Positions 1-12,049 of a stretch of DNA of 64,000 nucleotides are shown here, piece after piece. The notes beneath the pieces are model-generated. The model ran no database searches and was not told the DNA's origin. It saw only the letters and a program-made list of their open reading frames with translations. Source of the DNA: Zeugodacus cucurbitae (taxonomy: Eukaryota; Arthropoda; Insecta; Diptera; Tephritidae); assembly GCF_028554725.1 (NCBI RefSeq), contig NC_071671.1, positions 48,210,501 through 48,274,500 on the forward strand, given 5' to 3'. Made by a program: the position numbers and the translations under genes. Position 1 is the first letter of the stretch, and each line of letters begins with the position of its first letter.

Positions 1-470
1 TTAGCAGGATATTCATCACTGTAGGGACGACATGCAACCGTTAGATAAGTATATGGACATTTTTTAAATTTAAATTCTCTTTAATTTTTTCCTTTCATTC
101 ATGATTACCTGTCCCCCTGGAAATTGTGTGCTCTGTGAAATGCTGGTTGAGTACTGCTTAAGGCTTTGTAAGATTCTTAGTTTGTAGTAAGATTAGTTTC
201 TAAATAGTGTACTTATGACCTTATGTGAAAATTAATGGCTTATATAAGAGAGTCAGATACAAGAAGTTATTTAGAAACCTCCAACCCAGAGCTAGCATAA
301 GAATATGAATTCAGATTCTATTCTATCACTCGGTGTGATCTTGTCCATATAGCAGCAAGAAGAAGATTAGAAAAGTCTAATCTAATTATAATTTTAGGAG
401 GTTGATCTGTGAGTGGCTAACATCTTGTCGCAATATCTCCTCTGCGGTGACGGCCTTGTTCTGAAGCGAA
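1..470 (+). pseudogene. Remnant of the cupin-like membrane-protein gene (exon 1 end plus intron)
   Basis: The first 110 bases match the region just upstream of the intact copy (near 16357-16460). Bases about 119-157 match the end of that gene's exon 1, encoding the Gly-Asn-Cys-Val-Leu-Cys stretch, followed by its splice donor region. About 240-370 then resembles the start of its intron. The upstream coding part is missing, and a G-to-T type change and small indels disrupt the donor. It is a decayed copy of the gene at 16705-18538, cut by the left edge of the window. It shows that the tandem array continues leftward. Confidence 0.65.
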
Positions 471-855
471 TTTAATGAATAAGATTGTTATTAATAAGCT
501 CACAAAACTACTTTTTTCAGTCTTCGAAGCTGATTATATTCTAAACAGTTTCTGAAGGAGTGGTCTTAAGGGATAATTTGTTCATAATGCTTATTGGTTA
601 GCCCTTGAATCAACTCTATATAACAACTCTGAAGAAATATTCTGTGTTAGAGAAACTTATAATCGTTCGTGCTTCCTAAGACCAATATTAAACCTTTTTT
701 TACGAATTTGATGACAACATCATATTTGCGTATATTTTAGGTACATATATAGTACGAATGATTTGCGAAATTATTTCTATGATTAATTACTATTAATTCT
801 GCGCGTCCAGTTTCTACCAGTTTGTATCTGTATGCTATTTACAGATCACTTATAG
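471..855. other. Unit spacer between passenger-gene remnant and OBP copy 1
   Basis: No coding sequence seen. About 590-710 resembles 4680-4790, upstream of OBP copy 2 (both carry 'agcccttgaatcaact' followed by related text), so it is part of the duplicated unit rather than unique DNA. Confidence 0.5.
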
Positions 856-1122
856 AGTGATTATAATTTTGTTTATCAAAATTTTCAACTCAAAACCGTA
901 ACTCGTGCAAAAACTTAATTAATTTACATACACCCATTCATACACATGATATAGGGCGAATAACTAATCGAATCACATCAAATGAAATAAACTCGAAGCG
1001 TGTTTAAATTCAGCGTCACTGAAGCGTGCGAGCAAATGACATTTTTTTGCCATTTTTATCATTTGCTAACCATAATAGAACTTTATATAAAATGCCGATT
1101 CTGCAATTGCGAAGCATCAGTT
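856..1122 (+). promoter_or_regulatory. Promoter of OBP copy 1: conserved upstream block, TATA box, initiator
   Basis: A block of about 240 bp, starting 'gagtgattataattttgttta', recurs before all five OBP copies. It ends in a TATA box (TATAAAA at 1086-1092) and an initiator (TCAGTT at 1117-1122). The T of TATA lies 33 nt before the A of the initiator, as in the other copies. The block is the best place to look for the elements that set tissue expression. Confidence 0.7.
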
Positions 1123-1136
1123 GAAGTCTATAGTTT

Positions 1137-2791
1137 ATGAGTCAAGCTTCGAATATGAAGGCCAACTTTGGATGTTTTATAGTGATTTTTGTTTGTGTGG
1201 TGAGCAAGTTTGTGAAATAATTTCACATTTGAACTTCATTTGAACTTCATATTTGTGTTTTTCACGATTTTTTAAGTGCTATGCCAGTGCCGAGGATGAA
1301 AGTGTGGATTGCACTAAGCCGCCACGTTTCATTGTAAGTGAATTTTAATTTCGAATACGCGAGTGGATCAGAAAATTCTCTTTAAGTGAGTGAGTGAGTG
1401 TTAAAAAAAAATTTACATTTAACGAAAGTCTACTTGTAAACCCGAAATTAGAAGAATGGAGACTTGGTGGACGAACACGACGTTTCAATAAGGGATAATT
1501 CAATTATTTATTACCCGCTGTGTTTTGGGCTCCAAATTCAACAGAAGGAAAATCGTTCCTCAAATAGCGCCCACACATCGATAGAACAAAGTAAACCTCA
1601 GAACAAGTTAAACTCTCATAAGAACCAGCAATCGTTCAGCAGATTGCAGGACCCTTCATTTCTTGGATAATTTCAAAAACATAGAATAAGCAGAAAGCTT
1701 GTTGAAAATATCCTTCAATCTGTTCACATCGACCAAAGGATCTCGTTATCTTCCAAACTTAAAACACTGATGTTATTTTTGTTCACCTCAAGATCTCGTG
1801 ATATAACAAACTTAAATAACATTGTTGTTATTGTAACTATTTTCCGATAACGTAATATAAATATCAGGAGTTCAAGAAACCAAGTTTAGCGGCTACTCAG
1901 AGAATTTCTGGAACTAGGTCTCCAAACATTTTAAAAGGTCCTACAAATTTAATTTGTCCTACGACGCAGCCATTGAATTTGTTCCTTGATGTATCTCGGG
2001 TTCTTTGTCGCTCTTCAGACTGTAATTTGGTAAAGAACTTTCACAAAAGAAAACTGTTTTTTTTTTTTTAAAGGAAAATAAAAATTCTTTAATCCACTCT
2101 CGCATGACATTTCTTTATTGAGTATCGTTTAATTAACTAATGATTCATATATTATATATTCCCTTTAGCCGCTCCACATGTGCTGTCCGGTGCCTGATCT
2201 TAGTACCGAAGAGCTGATGGAGCAATGTGCTGAGTTTGCCAAACCTCCACCACCACCGCCGATCGGACGTGGCGGTCCAGCAAAGTTTGAGCATTCACAT
2301 CATCATCCACCGCATATGCGTGGATTGCATCCACATCCTGTAAGTGCTGAGTTGTATATTTGAGTAAAACTATACTAAATTCATTTCACAAACTCTTCCT
2401 GCCGCGTCAGTGTCTGATCGAGTGCATTTTCAATAAAACCGAAGTTATTGGCGAGAATGGCGAGCCGGATGTGGACAAATTTAGCGCGCTGCTCGACACA
2501 ACCGTTAAGGATAATGAAGAAATGGCCGCCATTATGGAGGAAGCATTCGAGGAGTGCACAGAGAAGGCCAGCGAGTTGAAAGCGAAGATCGCTGAAAAGA
2601 TTAGCAAAAATCCGGAATTTGCCGAGAAAATAGCTAATCATAGAATGCAAGCGGCCTGTTCGCCTTTCGGCGCCATGCTGATGACTTGTGTAAATATGGA
2701 GACATTCAAAAACTGTCCCGCCTCTGTTTGGAATGATAGTACGGAATGTAACACGGTGCGTGACTTTATCAATGAGTGTAAGCGTGTTTGA
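1137..2791 (+). CDS. Plus-C odorant-binding protein, copy 1
   Basis: Secreted small-ligand carrier of the insect PBP/GOBP superfamily, Plus-C subclass. Four exons read 1137-1199, 1277-1333, 2169-2339 and 2411-2791, all phase 0 with GT-AG borders, giving about 223 residues. A signal peptide spans exons 1 and 2 and should be cut after Ala-Ser-Ala near residue 26. The second Met (base 1155) may be the true start, because it leaves a compact 20-residue signal. The mature protein has twelve cysteines (33, 45, 46, 60, 98 and 102, then six more) and the Plus-C proline directly after the tenth (Asn-Cys-Pro). Exon 3 encodes a proline run and a His-rich stretch (about 65-97) between cysteines 4 and 5. 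Two N-glycosylation sequons (NKT, NDS) are conserved in all copies. A polyadenylation signal lies at 2908-2913. The ligand is unknown. Confidence 0.9.
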
Positions 2792-3640
2792 ATTAAAAAA
2801 AAAATAAAAAAAATAATAATAAATGGAATAAGAGTACAGAAAATTGTGGCAATATTGTAAAACAGATTTTAACAGAAATTTATTTTCGTAACCTCACGCA
2901 TATATTAAATAAAAGTGATGTTTACAAAACAATCAGTTGGCACAGGCCTCATTGGAAATCTCCTATTCATTAGAACTTGACAATTACCATTGGTTGAAAT
3001 AGTTGATGTGGTAACAGCATTGATGGATGATATATCGAATCTCAATGAAGAGGTGTGAGTAAGTCACACCATGTCGTGATTCCTTTACGTGACAGTTTTT
3101 TAATCTGTCTGCGCACACGTTCCTTGAAAGGATTTCGACCGATTTTATCACTATATTAAAAGTCCATAGAGTTCGCTAGAGTAACGAAATACATTATACA
3201 GCCCTCCAGGACTATGTTGACCGATTTCATTTATTTCCGCCGCTAACCTATAGTATATCCTAGAACACCTCATTTTCGTACCTGGGTCTTGAAAAGTTAC
3301 TGTCCGATTTCGACAATTTCAAATTGTATGAATAATATTTATTAAGGTATCTCAGAGATTTACCGATATTTTTGATACAATGTCAGTCATATGCTGTGAG
3401 GACCTTCGTACCTAGGGCTATGAAAAGTTATTGTCCGTTTACTATTAACCTCGCACTTTGAAAAATTATTTCCGATTTCTACAATTTTTAGTACATATAT
3501 GTATATTACTTTTGTATATGGGGGAAAATTGACAGTCCGATTACGACCATTACTAGATGATATTAATGCTTGTGACGATTTTTATGAGTCTATTAGCAGT
3601 TTTTCAACATATCTTTTTATAGAGGATGGACCTGGTGGGC
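2792..3640. other. 3' flank of OBP copy 1 with old degenerate repeat
   Basis: After the polyadenylation signal the sequence resembles the 3' flanks of the other OBP copies. From about 3100 it contains repeated 'aaaagttaytgtccgatttcga'-type lines like those at 15780-16080. These look like an eroded copy of the GTCY-type repeat carried within the unit. No open frame of interest. Confidence 0.45.
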
Positions 3641-4135
3641 CGGATTATTATCAGATCAGTAGATGGTAGAATTGAACGTCTGGCCATATGGTATCAGCTC
3701 ATTGTGAATGATTCCCTTCCAATTCCACCAAACACACAGCAAAACCTTCCTGGCCGTTAACTCCGGCTTGGCCACTGTTTGAGACGATTCTCCTGCCTTC
3801 GACACCGACCGTTTTCGCTTGATATTGACGTATGTGATCCATTTTTCGTCGCCAGTCACCACAAACTTCAAAAATGGGTCGAGTTCGTTCCGTTTCAGCA
3901 TCATATCGCAGGCGATGAGTCGGTCCAGAATGTTTTTTTTTTGCATCAATTCATGCGCCACCCAAACATCAAGGTTTTTTTGTGTATCCAGCCTTCTGCA
4001 GATGGTTTAAAATGGTTTGTTGACTAACTCCCAGTTGTCACGAGATGCCACATGCCGGTCTAACTCGATGCGTTTTTTTATTTGATCGGTATTTGTCGTC
4101 ACAGGTCTTCCGTCGGCTGGCATATATATGTATAG
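3640..4135 (-). mobile_element. mariner transposase fragment (decayed)
   Basis: Read on the - strand in more than one frame, this matches mariner transposase. About 4133-4020 carries the end of the DNA-binding region, including a GRPVTTNTDQI-like segment. Then come VWVAHELMQKKN, the first catalytic-region motif TGDEKWITY, KRKRS, TVAKPELTARKVLLCVWW and IIHNELIPYG. The conserved WWDWKG motif of the family reads WWNWKG, so the second catalytic Asp appears to be Asn. Frameshifts break the frame near 4010, the C-terminal third is absent and no terminal repeats were found. It is a dead copy lying between OBP copies 1 and 2. Confidence 0.85.
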
Positions 4136-4965
4136 TATTGCCAGATACGAGCTCTGTAGCGCTTTATACATAGCCACGAAATTCAAAACACAAAAAGGAG
4201 GAAGGGAGATATTTGCCAACCTAATATTTGACAGATGTCGATCGTCGCTTTTCGTCGTCTATGTGTTCTGCACTTAATCCTGTTCGTTCCTCTCAACAAC
4301 ATGTGAAGAGAGAGTGAAATGAAAGCAATCGTGGAGATGATGGCAAAAAGCAAAACAGAATTGATGTAGAAATGAGTTGTAGCCCACTGCTTGAATATGT
4401 CCTATATCTAATAACACATTAAATCCATAGTTTCACAATTAAAGTCTAACACAATTTCGAAAAGACTTTCTGTTATCACTACGACAACTGATAACCTATA
4501 CAAATCTTACAGATCCGGCAAAACCTAGAGATCCTACAAAAATCAAAGACCATATAAGTTCTTATCTTCTCTTTCGGTATACAGAAACCATGAACGTTAT
4601 CGAAATCTGGTGAAAAGATAAGGAAAAGCCAAGATGTTGGTAGGCAAGACTTTTTCGAAACACTCCTCTTTAAATCTGATTCTTATTCTGGAGATACATT
4701 GGAGAGCCCTTGAATCAACTCCATATACCAACTTAGAAGAAATACTCTTTTTTTTCACGCTTACTAAGTCCAATATTACATATAATTATTTTTTACAAAA
4801 TTTGTTAATAACATCGTATTTACATATATTTTGCATTGTTGTTAAGTAATTAAAGATACCATCTAAAGTACAAATGATTTTCGAAACTATTTATATAATT
4901 GATTATGATTTATGCCCCGCGACTAGTTTCCACCATTCGTATGCTATTTACATAACACTTTTAGA
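4136..4965. other. Spacer upstream of OBP copy 2
   Basis: No gene seen. About 4344-4364 shares a 21-nt stretch with 30209-30229, and 4680-4800 resembles 590-710, so parts belong to the duplicated unit. The rest is unique AT-rich DNA. Confidence 0.4.
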
Positions 4966-5234
4966 GTGATTATAATTTTGTTTATCAAATATTTCAACGC
5001 CAAACCGTCACTCATGCAAAAACTTAATTAATGCATATACTCCCATAGACATACACCTATGTAGAGCGAATAAATAATCGAATCACATCGAATGCAATAA
5101 ACTCGAAGCGTGGTTCAATGCAGCGTCGCTGAAGCCTGCACGCATATCACATTGTTTTTTGGAGTTTTTATCATTTGCAAACCGCAATAGAACTCTATAT
5201 AAAAGGCCGATTCTGCAATTGCCAGGCATCAGTT
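4966..5234 (+). promoter_or_regulatory. Promoter of OBP copy 2
   Basis: Copy of the conserved upstream block. TATATAAAA lies at 5196-5204 and the initiator TCAGTT at 5229-5234, with the same spacing as in the other copies. Confidence 0.7.
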
Positions 5235-5248
5235 GAAAACTATAGTTT

Positions 5249-6880
5249 ATGAGCCAAGCCTCGAATATGAAAGCCAACTTTGGATATTTTGTAGTGATTT
5301 TAGTATTTGTGGTGAGGAATTTTGTGAAATAATTTCACATTTGAACTTCATATTTGTGTTTTTCACGATTTTTTTAGTGCTTTGCCAGTGCCGAGAATGA
5401 AAGTGTGGATTGCACTAAGCCGCCACGTTTCATTGTAAGTGAATTTTATTTTCGAATATGCGAGTGGATCCATGAATTCTTTCAATGTGGAAGTTTTTTT
5501 TTTAATAAATAGGGATTTAACCAAAACTGAAATTAACCGAACAAGAATTTAGTGGATAAAAGCGAAGATCCAACATATTGTAGGACGATCCACTATTGGA
5601 AAACATCAAGTATCTAATAACAAACAGAGGCAGAGCAAAAACCTCTATAGTGCGTTGAATTTAATTTCACGATCACGTTGTTTCTCAAACCACTACTGTT
5701 GTTGTCCATCTCAAGCGTTCGTGATGTAACAAACTTTAGCCACTCTTGTTATTGAAATTCTTTTCCGGTAATTCGACTTTATCTGTTTTAGAGTTCAAGA
5801 TGATCTTCGACTTCTTGCTGACTAAAAAGTATATACACTTATAAGATCGATTATAAGACCGAAGAGGTGGACTCTTGTGAGATATTGTACAAATAACTGC
5901 AATTCAACGTACCAAGTGCAGCGGCTGCTCAGATCTTCAGAGAACTTTACTAAACGTTGAACATTTATGAGGAATTAAAGGAGTTCTGGAACTGGTTAAC
6001 TAAATTTGAAAGATCCTACCGATCTTCATTGGCAGCCGCTAATCTTGGTCTATTAAATAAAAATCAAAAATTAGACAGTCAAAGGATGAAAAGGAATAGA
6101 GCTCTCAAGTATTGTCAGTCGCCCAGAGAATTTTCGAAATTCAAGAACTTTTAAACACGTTATAACCTGCTGACATACGATAAATTTTACTTTAGACCTA
6201 AATATTCTCAGCTAACTCGGGTTCTTTGTCGATCTACAGACTTTCATGAAATAAGGATAAAAACTCATTGATCCACGCTCGCATATTATTTCTTCTTTTC
6301 GATTCCACCAAGTAACAAAATATAATCCCTTTAGCCACTCGAGATGTGCTGCCCAGAACCAGACCTGAGTACTAAAGAGCTGATGGAGCAATGTGCTGAA
6401 TATGCTGGACAATCACATCCATATCAAGTAAGTGCTGAGTTGCATGTATATTTGAGTAACATATTTGAAACTAAATACCTTTCCTTCCCACCGCGACAGT
6501 GTTTGATCGAGTGCATTTTGAATAAAACCGAAGTTTTGGGGGGAAACGGTGAACCCGATGTCGACAAATTTAGCGCTCTGCTCGACACAACTGTTAAAGA
6601 TAATGAAGAAATGGCCGCCATTATGGAGGAAGCATTTGAGACTTGCACAGAAAAGTTAAGCGAGTTGAAGACGAAGATAGCCGAAAAGATGAGCCAAAAT
6701 CCGGAATATGCCGAGAAAATGGCCAATCATAGAATGCAAGCGGGCTGTTTGCCCTATGGCGCTGTTCTGATGAATTGTGTTCATACGGAGACATTTGAAA
6801 ATTGCCCCGCTTCTGTTTGGAATGATAGTACGGAATGTAACACTGTGCGCGACTTTATTAAGGAGTGTAAGCATGAATAA
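5249..6880 (+). CDS. Plus-C odorant-binding protein, copy 2 (short linker)
   Basis: Exons 5249-5311, 5378-5434, 6335-6427 and 6500-6880, all phase 0, give about 197 residues, the shortest of the five. The signal peptide crosses the first intron and ends at Ala-Ser-Ala. All twelve mature cysteines and the Cys-Pro motif are present. Exon 3 has only 31 codons, so the proline/His-rich linker between cysteines 4 and 5 is almost absent. The third intron (6428-6499) is 72 nt, divisible by three and free of stops, so a transcript retaining it would insert 24 residues without breaking the frame. A polyadenylation signal lies at 6992-6997. The secreted small-ligand carrier role is inferred from family membership. 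Confidence 0.9.
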
Positions 6881-7310
6881 ATTAAAGAAGTTCTTTTATT
6901 AAGAATTATTGTCGGAGAGTGTTGGAGTAAGAGGATAGGAAATTATTGCAATATTATAAACATAAATTTATTTTCTTAACCTTATATATGAAATAAAATC
7001 GATATTTACGAAATAAGCCTCACTGAAATCTCCGTCTTTGTTAGACCTTGACAATTGCTGTTGATTGACACAAAGTTTAAACAGTTGATGCGGTGATTTA
7101 TTTACTCTTTTGAACCACGATTCGAAATGATTTCTTGGTATCTGTTTGTTTCTATAACACTTTTTGGTTATGGACAGGGTTTAATATATCAATGCTATAC
7201 TTAGCATGAATTATATATAGTATTTATATCCAATATTATACGATCACTTAATTTTACTAAGATATCTTACATATTGGGTTATATGGCAAAAAACCAGCCG
7301 GAAGTTTGCA
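6881..7310. other. 3' flank of OBP copy 2
   Basis: Holds the polyadenylation signal and unit sequence shared with 15021-15750. At about 7310 the match to the other units stops abruptly and LINE sequence begins. Confidence 0.5.
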
Positions 7311-9777
7311 ATCCCCACAACAGCCGGATCCGACCAAGGACTGTTATTTCTGCGACCCAGACCTGTCTGGATCGGTAAGTGGTCTAAAACTGTCATTAAT
7401 TGAGCAACACCTTGCAGCAGGGTTGCTCTCCATCCTTTAATCCGCGCTGGCCTTGAGCCAGACAGTGCAATTAGCACCTAGTTTACTCACTGCGTCGCCA
7501 CCCATTGCGAGGGGCTAAGATAGGACCTTAACGGTCCTCCGGAGCTCCAGGCAGCATGACTCCCAGTCTGATCAGACCCATCCCCAACCTTCATCCCGTT
7601 CCAATCCTCGTACCAGGACCACAACACAACTCCTGGTCCCTCGTACCGTCTGTTCCGTGTGTCAGACCGTAATAAGTCGGAACGTCACATCAGCTCTGGC
7701 TGGTGTCATTTTCCGACGTGTTCCGGCCTGCGCACCACCCTTGAGTGGAGTGAGTCATTCGTTGCCCCATGCCCGCAACAACCTCAAACGGAGTCGCCAA
7801 ACAACACCCGTGTGTTGTCGACAATTTCCTCTGCGGGTTTTGCAGCAGCAATAACCCACACCTGTACATCACTCCCACACACCCAGGATCACCAACCTGG
7901 CCACTGGCCAACCGAGACAAAAGAAGCTTCTACAATTTAACTGCAACGGACTGCAGAGTAAGATCGAGGAGATAGTTGAGCTAATGAGTCGGGAAGGCGT
8001 ATTGATAGCTGCAGTTCAAAAAACCAAGCTAAACTGCCGCTCGGATCTTCTAAGCTATGCCGGTTTCAACGTTATACGTAAGGATCGCGAGCGAGACAAA
8101 GGTGGTGGTTTGGCATTCATATTGCACTATATCAACATCGTTTAATCGATGGAAACATCGACGGCAAGGATACTACTCTAGAATGTCAGGGCATCGCTTT
8201 CCGGTCAGGCGATGTTGAGCTCGAAGTATTTAATATATACATCCCCCAGTTACATGTTGCCCAACAGGACATCACCCGACCATCGGTGCACTCCTTCGTG
8301 GTGAAAACCGATTGGTACTTGGCGACTTAAATCTACGTTTACGATCTATGGCATTCTTGCCTGTCAAATGATCGTCGGGGGATGGACGGATTGAAGATTC
8401 GACATTCTGCACAAGCCCCCACCAGAATTATGAGCACATGTAATAGCTCGCCTGATATTACAATCGCTAGCGGTGGTCTGATAAATAGCATAACCTGGCG
8501 ACCTATGCTAACTCTCGCATCAGACCATCTGCCTATAATTGTCTCGAGCGAAAAACTTCCTGACTTTATTTCTGTGGACAACTGTATATTCGTTAACTTC
8601 AAAAAAGCTAACTGGGTCGGCTTCACAGAATTTACCGAGAGCACCTTCAACGCACTGCCCATTCCCACGGACGTATACGTTGGCAAACGTCAATTCCGCA
8701 AGGCAATCGCAGCTGCTACCGATCGGTTCATTCCTGCTGGACGAATTGCGGATATCCGCCCTAACTTCACAGCGGATGCAGCAGTTTTAGCCAATGAGTG
8801 CGATGCCTTACGCCATGTCGATAAGACGATTCGACGAACGGCAAATCAATATAAGCGGACGAAATGGGCAAAGCACCTGAAGTCTTGTAATCTTTCCACT
8901 AGGGTGGGTAAGCTCTGCACTACTGTCAAATACCTATCTAACCGGAGAAGGCATGATAACCGAGTTGAAATTCAATTTTAATTCGTTGGTCATGCCTCCT
9001 CGGACCCGAAAAAGTGCGCGAGCTATTTCAGCCGTCAATTTACACTGCACCCTTCGGTGGATAAGGCGAAAAGATGTGTTACCCGGAGGTTGCGCAAAAT
9101 GCCAAAAGACTGCGCACCAATTACCTTCACCAGCGGCGAGGTTGCAGATGCCATTAAAAAGACCAATTCGTCCAAATCCATTGGCCCTGACAGTATAAAC
9201 ATGCTGTTTCTTAAACACCTTGGTTCGACGATAGTAAACTAACTCACCAAGGTTCTCAATCTGTCTTTGACCACTCTTAACATACCCGATTCGTGGAAAA
9301 CCGGAAGAGTGGTCCCACTACTGAAACCAGGGAAACCAGCCAACCAAGGGGAGTCTTATCGTCCGATAACTCCTTTCCTCATTAGTGAAGACACTTGAGG
9401 TCTTGTTACTCCCGCCCTTCACTTACCACCTGAGCCTAGCGCAGCACCAACATGGATTCCGTAAAGTGCACAGTACCACCACAGCACTTAGTGTCATAAA
9501 CGCTCAGATAACAAAGAAAAATGGTCTAAGTCAAAAACCTCCCTACAAGAGAACGGTTCTAGTAACGCTGGACTTGTCAAAAGCTTTTGACACAGTCAAT
9601 CACACAACGCTACTAGAAGATATCGAACAATCTCTGCTACCTCCAGGACTGAAGAGGTGGACCATTAATTACCTGAACGGGCGACAATCATGCGTATCGT
9701 TTCGAGGGCAAACACCCAAGCTAAGAAGAATTAAAGATGGGGTAGCCCAGGGTGGTATCCTATCCCCCTTATAATTT
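7311..9777 (+). mobile_element. Jockey-like non-LTR retrotransposon, decayed and 3'-truncated
   Basis: Broken frames on the + strand show parts of one LINE in order. About 7640-7960 is a Cys/Pro-rich stretch, possibly the end of a gag-like ORF1. About 7940-8560 is an endonuclease region with frameshifts, ending in a Ser-Asp-His-Leu-Pro motif near 8520. Then come a linker (8560-9240) and the reverse transcriptase beginning (9385-9774), with LDLSKAFDTVNH and the GVAQGGILSPL motif. The element stops directly after that motif, so the YADD active-site segment and 3' end are lost. About 650 bp of ordinary unit sequence (compare 15757-16420) is missing at this site, so a deletion removed the LINE 3' end and its neighbour together. 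Stops and frameshifts make it inactive. Confidence 0.85.
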
Positions 9778-9779
9778 AA

Positions 9780-10260
9780 CTTCTACATTTCGAATTCATT
9801 AAATATTTTCTTTTCAATCTTTAATATCAGTCCCCATGCATTTTCGCCCCACACTTTCAATTTGCATTTCGCACGGAATGAAGTGTTAAATTCGATTTAC
9901 TCTAACGCGCATGTACAGTGGTAGCGGCAAACAGCAACGTTTGCTGCGTTGGAACAAGAATGTATCGATTTCTTCGCCGAGTGCAAGAAGCATGGATTCA
10001 GCGCCGCCGGGATGCGTGCCATATGTGAGGTCATTTACAAACCTCGACCTATTTCACTTACTAATGCTACTACTGAATTTTATTTAATCACTCGATTTGA
10101 TGTAGTCCACATAGCCTCAAAAATTTGCTTTCATTGCAAGCCTTCCGGAACAAATCTCAAAGGAGATACGAATACTTCAGTATTTAGCTTGCCATGTAAT
10201 CACGAATCCAGAGGAAATGATGACAGAGCAGCCTTAGGTTAAGGAACTGACATCATCTAA
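9780..10260 (+). pseudogene. Broken copy of the cupin-like membrane-protein gene
   Basis: About 9800-9940 matches the 5' flank of the intact gene. Bases 9946-10030 encode its N-terminal segment (Leu-Glu-Gln-Glu...Phe-Phe-Ala-Glu-Cys-Lys-Lys) in frame, but the start codon is deleted. After Ala-Ile-Cys-Glu the sequence jumps into text matching the intron (about 17177), so the transmembrane segment and the rest of exon 1 are gone. No exon 2 follows. Confidence 0.8.
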
Positions 10261-10427
10261 TATTAGGTAAAACCTGTATTTTCCACAGGTGTCCACATAT
10301 TTTATGTCGACTGTCTAGTTGACTCTGAGCTCTATATCTTAGACAAATACTTAGAAGGAAATGATCTGTCATTTGTAGATCTAGGATAGATAGGCATGGT
10401 CGCAGCTCGGGTCTTTAATATGATCCC

Positions 10428-11830
10428 AATTACAATAAGTAAGGAAAGGCTAAGTTCGGGTGTAACCGAACATTTTATACTCTCGCAATTTATTGAAGCA
10501 ATTGTATTAAGATAACACACAACTTTACCCATAAATTCGGCATAAAGTTTAATAGAATAACGAAAATCGTCATATGTAGATATGAGGGCTGATGTAATTC
10601 CTAAACCGATTCCACTCATTTTCCGCACCAAGCTACACTATATCCAAGACTATATGCTCACTTAATTTGGCTAAGATATCTCACATATTAACCAATACAT
10701 ATATGCGGAATAAAGTACTTTTGAAAAACCTATAATTAGGTATATATGGAGCTAAGAGATGTTATGACCCGATTTTAATAATTTTTGGAACGGAGACACA
10801 TTATTAGAAGAAAACAATTTCCTCCGAATTACATTAAATTATCAGAGAGATTTATCCATATTTTTGGTTAAAATTTACCCTTAGGCGCGGAGTTCAACAT
10901 GTTCGATAACAGGGGCTTTGAAAAGTTATAGTCCGTTTTCGAAAATTTTTCACAAGTGAAGCCGGAGATGATATGCACTATTAGTGTAAAGTTTTATTCC
11001 GCTATTTTCTTGGTTCCTTATGTATACATTATAAAGTGAAGTAATCAGGTGAAACTCCAAATTGAATTATAAGGAAAGTAGACGTGGTTGTGAACCGATT
11101 TCGCCCATTTTTATCAGAGTTATCAGGGTGTCAAGAAAATATTATATACCGAATTTCATTGAAACCTGTCGAGTACCCGAGTCGAGTTTTTGACCCATAA
11201 GTGGGCGAAGTCACGCTCATTTTTCATTTTGTAAAAAAAATCTGAGTGAAGCTTCCTTCTGCTATTTATTCTGTAAAATTTAGTGTTTCTGACGTTTTTC
11301 GTTAGTGATTTAACGTACTTTTAGTAATTTTCAACCTAAGCTTTGTACGGGAGGTGGGCGTGGTTATTATCCGATTTCAACTATTTGTATGGTGTGTTGT
11401 GGGGTACGTAAGAAAACCGTCTGCAGAAAGTTTGGTTTATATAGCTTCATTGGTTTGCGAGATATATATAGGGACGACGCCCACTTCCCAAAAATTTTAC
11501 ATCCTAATATGATCCTTCCCAGTGCGATTCTTTGTTCCAAATTTTATTTATACTTTATTTATGGCTAAGTTATGAAACTTTATAGGTTTTCGGTTTTCGC
11601 CATTTTGTGGGCGTGGCAATGGTCCGATCAAGTTACAGCTTGCACAGACGGACGGACGGACGGACGGACAGACAGACATTCGGATTTGAACTCCACTCTT
11701 CACACTGATCACTTTGGTATATATAACCCTATATCTAACTCGTTTAGTTTTATGACTTACAAACAACCGTTATGTGAACACAACTACATATAATACTTTC
11801 TTAGCTACTTGTGTTGCAAGAGTATAAAAA
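10428..11830 (-). mobile_element. GTCY-microsatellite repeat element, copy A (inverted)
   Basis: This is the reverse complement of the elements at 43730-44832 and 58146-59292. It begins at about 10440 with the terminal hairpin (stem GTTCGG/CCGAAC, loop about 6 nt). It contains the tetranucleotide run GACG at 11645-11675 and ends near 'gttgcaagagtataaaa'. Fly repeats with a (GTCY)n tract are known as mini-me or DINE-1/Helitron-like elements, and a 3' hairpin agrees with that class. No transposase ORF is visible, so it is non-autonomous. The class assignment is an inference. Confidence 0.65.
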
Positions 11831-12049
11831 TACAATTGGTCCTTGAAAAAGTGTTTTTTCAATACCAGAAAACCTTGACTTTAAAATGTATTAATCGTTC
11901 GGAAGTATCTTGAGGATTGTAGGGCCCTTCATTGAACACAATAGGTGGGGCTAGGTTAGAGATATATCAAAGTCCACATTTAATATTCTCCCTCTGCCAA
12001 AACGCAACTCACCACGTATGGGAATGTGCTACACAATAAAATAAAATGG

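Noticed and set aside
6344..6880. Single continuous 178-codon frame as the complete gene
   Set aside because: It lacks a signal peptide and the first mature cysteine. It arises because a 72-nt intron happens to be in frame, and the four-exon model matches the other copies.
11548..11793. Opposing 72-73 codon frames around the GACG run
   Set aside because: They are produced by the tetranucleotide microsatellite inside a non-coding repeat. The same frames recur in the other copies of the element.
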